From Longitalea luteola (lineage in GTDB: Bacteria > Bacteroidota > Bacteroidia > Chitinophagales > Chitinophagaceae): a stretch of 64,000 bases of DNA. The position numbers were made by a program, and so were the translations under genes. The notes under the pieces were generated by a model. It was not told the DNA's origin, did no database searches, and saw nothing but the letters and a program-made list of their open reading frames with translations. Each line of letters begins with the position of its first letter. Positions within the stretch are counted from its first letter, which is position 1. The stretch lies in assembly GCF_017356035.1 (NCBI RefSeq), contig NZ_JAFIQX010000004.1, positions 589,215 through 653,214 of the forward strand, written 5' to 3'. This document shows, in pieces, positions 61,901 to 64,000 of the stretch.

Positions 61901-63618
61901 ACCTGCCGGGTAGCAGTTACTACTTCCGGATTGCTGGCCGCCTCGGGTGAAAGATTTACTCTAATGAGCGAGTCGTTACCTATTGCATCGAGAAATCTTT
62001 TATTGACAGTGGTCTTTTCACCGGGATTTTTAAAATACACATTTTCAAACGAAGCTTCTGCCTGTTTAAAAGGAACTACCCCGATAAAATTGTTGCTCTT
62101 TTCCCAGGGATTCGTTTTGCTGTACGCATCTACCCGGTTGTAATCTACGCCTCCATGAAATATCTGGCCAAAGCCCAGATCGAGTGAAAAGTTATTGCTG
62201 TTGCTTTTAGTAGTCATGGCATGATCGAACACATAGCCGATATCACCCCGGTAAGCCCTGAAGCTGCCACCGGTCCCTTCACCGGTTATTGACCAGGTAT
62301 CATAGGTGTAGATAGGCACTGCAATGTGAGGTGAATTGTCTGAGAAGGGAACATCTTTTTCGCGGTTGAAATCAAGCAGCACATTCCTGTTCTTGCCAGC
62401 TTTGTCGTAATACAAATATCCGTAGGCAGGCAATTTCAGGGTTTTATCCCTGTCTTCCACTTTCTGTATGGAGCTATATCCACGTATGTAAAAGTTAGGA
62501 TGTAACGCCCAATGTTCAGACCCTACTTTGGTCGTCAATGAAAACTGACTGCTGGTATAAGGTATATTAATGGCAGGTGTATAGGATGGACGTGCAAATC
62601 CAATAGAAAGGGAATGTTCTAGCCCACCCCGCCACATCTTTTTGTAATCATTAGTGGTTCGTTTTAATTCGCCGGTGATCTGAAGATTCTGGATCCCTGT
62701 ATTGGAATTGTAGTTGGTACCAATGGAAATATTACCAATTCTTTTTGCATGCTCTTTGCCAAGTTTTAATGACAGCGAGGGACTAAAGTCGAAACCGGTT
62801 TGAGAGTTATTGGTAATACCCAGTCCGGCCGAAAGCGGCGTCTTGGCTGCACTACCGGCATTGATATTTGCATTTAAGCCGTACTCTGTACCCCAGCCTT
62901 TGTATGTATTATGAAAAACGCCCAAGGAAACGCCCAATACGCCAGAGCGGCCTTTTACAGAATCTACAACACCGCCTGTTTCCGGATTGGTTATCCTGGA
63001 AAATTTTGAAAATCCAAACAACTCAATATTGCCACCAATGGTAACGCCAACGGTCTTGTTGGGTTTAATGGAAATGGTCTTTTCAACCTTATCCTGCTCA
63101 CCCTGAAAATCATCGGGCAATCCCCGCATATTGCGCGAGATCACGCCCGGGTTAATGTTCCAGCCTAACCCTACCCAGCTTGCTTCCTGGTCCATAGAGA
63201 CTCCACTCTGGTAATGCAGGTTTACGGGATAACCGCCCACATCAAGCAATGGAATGTTATAGGAAAAATCACCGGAGAACGGATCAACCAGGTTGTTTCC
63301 ATTCACCGATTGAAAGCTTTGCATCTCCGGCTGTGTTGGGCCGGTAGTAACTACTCCTTTTACATGTAAAGGGCTGTTAGCTTTCTTTTCACCTGTGTTT
63401 TCGGTTATTACATCGGGCTTTCTAACTGCTTCCGCCTTAACTGGCTTGTTGTTAATGAGGCCAGCCTTCCAGGTATCTGCACTGTAATTATGCGTACGCC
63501 CTGATATCGGGCGGCTATTCGCCCTGGCTGCAACCGGTACCATCACCAGTTCCAGATAAAATAAGGTCACTAAAAACCAGGCAATGGTTCTGGGATTACG
63601 GGCTAATGTCTGTAACAT
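55975..63618 (-). CDS. Giant exported PA14/DNRLRE protein, Rhs partner
   Basis: A 2547-residue protein with an N-terminal signal/anchor (WFLVTLFYLELVMVPVAARA). Around residues 100-165 is the Bacteroidota motif DPFSGDFSYNIPLLDVGG and ASWVGLGWNINPG, typical of SpvB/Rhs-associated surface proteins. A DNRLRE-like domain spans about 1780-1945, a PA14 domain about 2245-2360 (YTGTYRFLGVADDNMSVHI), then a carbohydrate-binding-like sandwich, ending in YNPVNLRLMAELDENNYATF and YEYDDDGTLIRLKKE. It should be a cell-surface protein that acts with the downstream Rhs toxin, but no mechanism is known. Confidence 0.82.
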   Translation of the reverse strand: MLQTLARNPRTIAWFLVTLFYLELVMVPVAARANSRPISGRTHNYSADTWKAGLINNKPVKAEAVRKPDVITENTGEKKANSPLHVKGVVTTGPTQPEMQSFQSVNGNNLVDPFSGDFSYNIPLLDVGGYPVNLHYQSGVSMDQEASWVGLGWNINPGVISRNMRGLPDDFQGEQDKVEKTISIKPNKTVGVTIGGNIELFGFSKFSRITNPETGGVVDSVKGRSGVLGVSLGVFHNTYKGWGTEYGLNANINAGSAAKTPLSAGLGITNNSQTGFDFSPSLSLKLGKEHAKRIGNISIGTNYNSNTGIQNLQITGELKRTTNDYKKMWRGGLEHSLSIGFARPSYTPAINIPYTSSQFSLTTKVGSEHWALHPNFYIRGYSSIQKVEDRDKTLKLPAYGYLYYDKAGKNRNVLLDFNREKDVPFSDNSPHIAVPIYTYDTWSITGEGTGGSFRAYRGDIGYVFDHAMTTKSNSNNFSLDLGFGQIFHGGVDYNRVDAYSKTNPWEKSNNFIGVVPFKQAEASFENVYFKNPGEKTTVNKRFLDAIGNDSLIRVNLSPEAASNPEVVTATRQVSLFHNGKAVATRLFDANTFRQVRDKRTQVISYLSGKEACAAGLDTIIKSYQINAFPITSCDNNYEVIKRVDAIRKAHHLSEITVLNADGRRYVYGVPVYNITQSEVTMSTQTGDNATGLVGYSAVDNSPNNNKPKDGYYNHEKLSAYSHSFLLSGILSSDYVDITGDGITEDDNGDAVKFNYSRIYRLGDAYKWRAPYQQNLAAYNEGLKTDSRDERGSYTYGEREVWYLNSIESKTMIATFVLETDSIRQDSYGVLGENGGQDVNQRLFRLKKINLYAKADYLKNGPVNAKPVKTVHFDYSYELCRNNPGSLNSSGKLTLKRVWFSYNKNEKGRRNPYIFTYNTANPDFSQKSVDRWGNYKDPKDNPGGLTNADYPYALQSGINNWNADKAAAGSAPWTLSQIKLPSGATLKVTYESDDYAYVQNKRAMQFFSIAGFGSTPNAFMAQELYQNYQDHHYVFINVTEPVTDKNDITRKYLEGVNTLFFKLAVNVPGDRWGRGYEIIPVYAEIEDYGVRSGSGNKIIWIKVKPVKGDDSPFATTALQFLRLNLPSKAYPFSEPGDNLDIKTLLGSLASVANNVKNAINSFNSNAHERGFCKHVETDKSFVRLNNPVYRKLGGGLRVKKVEVFDNFNKMTGHKLQESVYGQTYTYTDSVMINGVLTAISSGVATYEPMIGNDENPFRVPLKLYTVKVGALAPADYMYTEEPFAETFFPAPMVGYSKVRVRSIHKDRKSANGFEETEFYTAKEFPVIVEYTPIDDKTKKTYNPKIQNFLNFDAKHFVTLSQGFKIELNDMNGKLKAQASYAENDPKHPISYTYNYYRLKNDNAAQPKLLNTVAAIDSANGIIDTAAEIGKEVELMIDVREETSYTLSNSLEVNADFVHPLPPINIFTGIPLPSAETNRYRSIAVLKIVNRYGMLDSIIHEEKGSTVTTRNLVYDGETGDVLLSQTNNEFDDPVYNFNYPAHWAYSGMEPAYKNIGTVLKVNFRKGIMKFASNERVPVEKYFESGDELLVFARDKRKAYTNDACTDLYYQFEDETNARRIWAVDAAKGKEGQRGIYFIDRDGIPYSADGATIKIVRSGKRNMAGIPIGAITSLHSPVKKVNNVPRLVFDATTGVIAASAARFRDLWAVDSTLYAKDTLVRSPGLVTPHSPITLVATDHYSIRNYKESSGGNRDLEIQPDYEYFEASSYNNGGSGSDEEKKGYLKFDMSSIPKGALITSAKLYLFGRSNELHRNSRISNACYLERLKAVWPRQAIPGSSDGNIVSDYFYDEENLTIDRNNRIIIPETARDVDVARNDTLDITAMAQDMLDQYYSSEGVVSPAMRMSLVHIGDDDDGKRSRLTYSSGQLPEFCPGIVPCNPFIVLTYYDPCGDGSRPYKLSTSGDGGETAMMMAAAAPAPVDYYYCNDKLVDSPMCKPNINDTALNFYRFGILGNWRMDRAYTYYGNRVESDPADSTNIRVNGIIQDFAPYWSFTNARLAPSSDSTRWVWNSELTHFNNKGYEIENHDPLNRYNAGQYGYNQSMPVAVAQNAQSREIGFDGFEDYGYQTDACKRCKPYRHFDLGSDASLVDSVRHTGLHSVRVNGNSAITISFKIGTRNEAGLLPELSMKEDSIPLITSTVNPQGTGLTVKSDAAWTGPNICGIGTLDIDTNINFNVTDRELPGLCRTGSFNVEWNGYIQPRYTGTYRFLGVADDNMSVHIWKNGVDIDLTVGTGLEGPHEWLDTIPTHAIDLQAGELYQIRVIWTAGHDPNQVRLEWQSEGLQPQSREVVPANVLYPWGSDLNVIKNISIRKDTTWCVQLKNPTGKHVINKRFSPLQGQKVVISGWVKQEGQCISGNYDNAWLNLGFNDAAGTYVTMKPTGNIIEGWQRIEDTLTIPNTATELSLTMRAASSASVYFDDIRIQPFNANMKSFVYNPVNLRLMAELDENNYATFYEYDDDGTLIRLKKETERGIKTIKETRSALLKENDLP

Positions 63619-63656
63619 TATTATAAAGTTTTCTTCAGATTATTTTACCGTTGGAA

Positions 63657-64000
63657 TTACTGTTGCTGTCTGTATTCGAATTTTAGATACCAATGTTCAT
63701 TACGGTCATTGGAAAGATCAAGCAGATACATATGGCGGTTGATCAACCCTTTATTACCCAGGTCAAGGCTCAGGTAATTGGAACCATAATTCACTGCCAG
63801 GTTCGATGAATCGAGTGCCACTTCCTGTTGGGGATTCTTACTGATATCGGTGATCCGCAGCTGCACTGATGAACTGTTGAGTTCATGCTGGTACATAAAA
63901 CGCAAGGTGGCGCCTGATATAACATAAGACGCATCCTGCTCACGCCGCATATGCGCATAATATCCCCTGCCGGTTGAACGGGCCGTATCACTGCCGAACT
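63657..64000 (-). CDS. 3' end of an upstream operon gene (incomplete)
   Basis: The minus strand is open from the window edge to a stop at 63657 (114 codons, starting FGSDTARSTGRGYYAHMRR and ending KFEYRQQQ). The sequence is beta-rich (VQLRITDISK, NYGSNYLSLDLG) and suggests the C-terminal domain of a secreted or surface protein. The start lies beyond the window; an internal ATG at 63950 should not be taken as the start. It precedes the PA14 protein by 38 bases. Confidence 0.7.
   Translation of the reverse strand, partial: FGSDTARSTGRGYYAHMRREQDASYVISGATLRFMYQHELNSSSVQLRITDISKNPQQEVALDSSNLAVNYGSNYLSLDLGNKGLINRHMYLLDLSNDRNEHWYLKFEYRQQQ

Overview
The window looks like chromosomal DNA of a Bacteroidota bacterium, most likely Chitinophagaceae (Niastella/Chitinophaga-like). 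The evidence is the gene families (GSCFA, DUF4294, a GH109-like Tat oxidoreductase, SMUG2/DUF4918, a free-standing glycogen-synthase-like domain beside panC-panD, DUF6443-type Rhs proteins), several TAnnTTTG promoter elements, and moderate GC. I see no tRNA, rRNA, CRISPR array or intact transposase.

Positions 1-37,500 are mostly housekeeping DNA in short operons: bioF, a MiaE-type tRNA hydroxylase, a uracil-DNA glycosylase, a GH109-like oxidoreductase, an HMG-CoA-lyase-like enzyme, rlmB with a Nudix hydrolase, metK, panC-panD with a flippase-like protein and an rfaE2-type nucleotidyltransferase, ccmE-ccmF, a ureohydrolase with a membrane protein, an ALDH7-type dehydrogenase, an OmpA/TSP3 porin, a subtilase, DinB, DUF2520, pcm, an aldo/keto reductase, a TylF-like methyltransferase, an ArsR-MFS pair with matching operators, two paralogous small proteins, a histidine kinase with a LytTR regulator, and a GT28-like glycosyltransferase. 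Almost every intergenic gap here holds a quasi-palindrome built from short reiterated words.

Positions 38,000-64,000 are an accessory region, nearly all on the minus strand: a polymorphic toxin locus. At its upstream (right) end is a probable operon: an incomplete gene, a 2547-residue exported PA14/DNRLRE protein, a 244-residue secreted protein, a ~2690-residue DUF6443/Rhs protein ending in an EndoU-like nuclease tip, and a MafI-like immunity gene. Downstream (38,058-45,793) lies a graveyard/reservoir of displaced Rhs tips: one with an ADP-ribosyltransferase-like tip, one with a caspase-like (HG/SCYSG) tip, a fragment without a tip, each tip with a following small gene, plus one orphan immunity gene. 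Each of five small minus-strand genes is followed by the same GGAGG/CCTCC hairpin. Between these modules are remnants of a primase/ATPase gene and of a small HTH protein. Two Rhs copies carry identical ~20-24 bp hairpin insertions that break their reading frames.

The accessory region therefore looks like an Rhs expression locus with stored toxin/immunity cassettes, flanked by homologous Rhs core DNA on one side and conserved terminator DNA on the other, which would allow tip replacement by recombination. That mechanism is my inference; the repeats, tips and gene order are visible directly.
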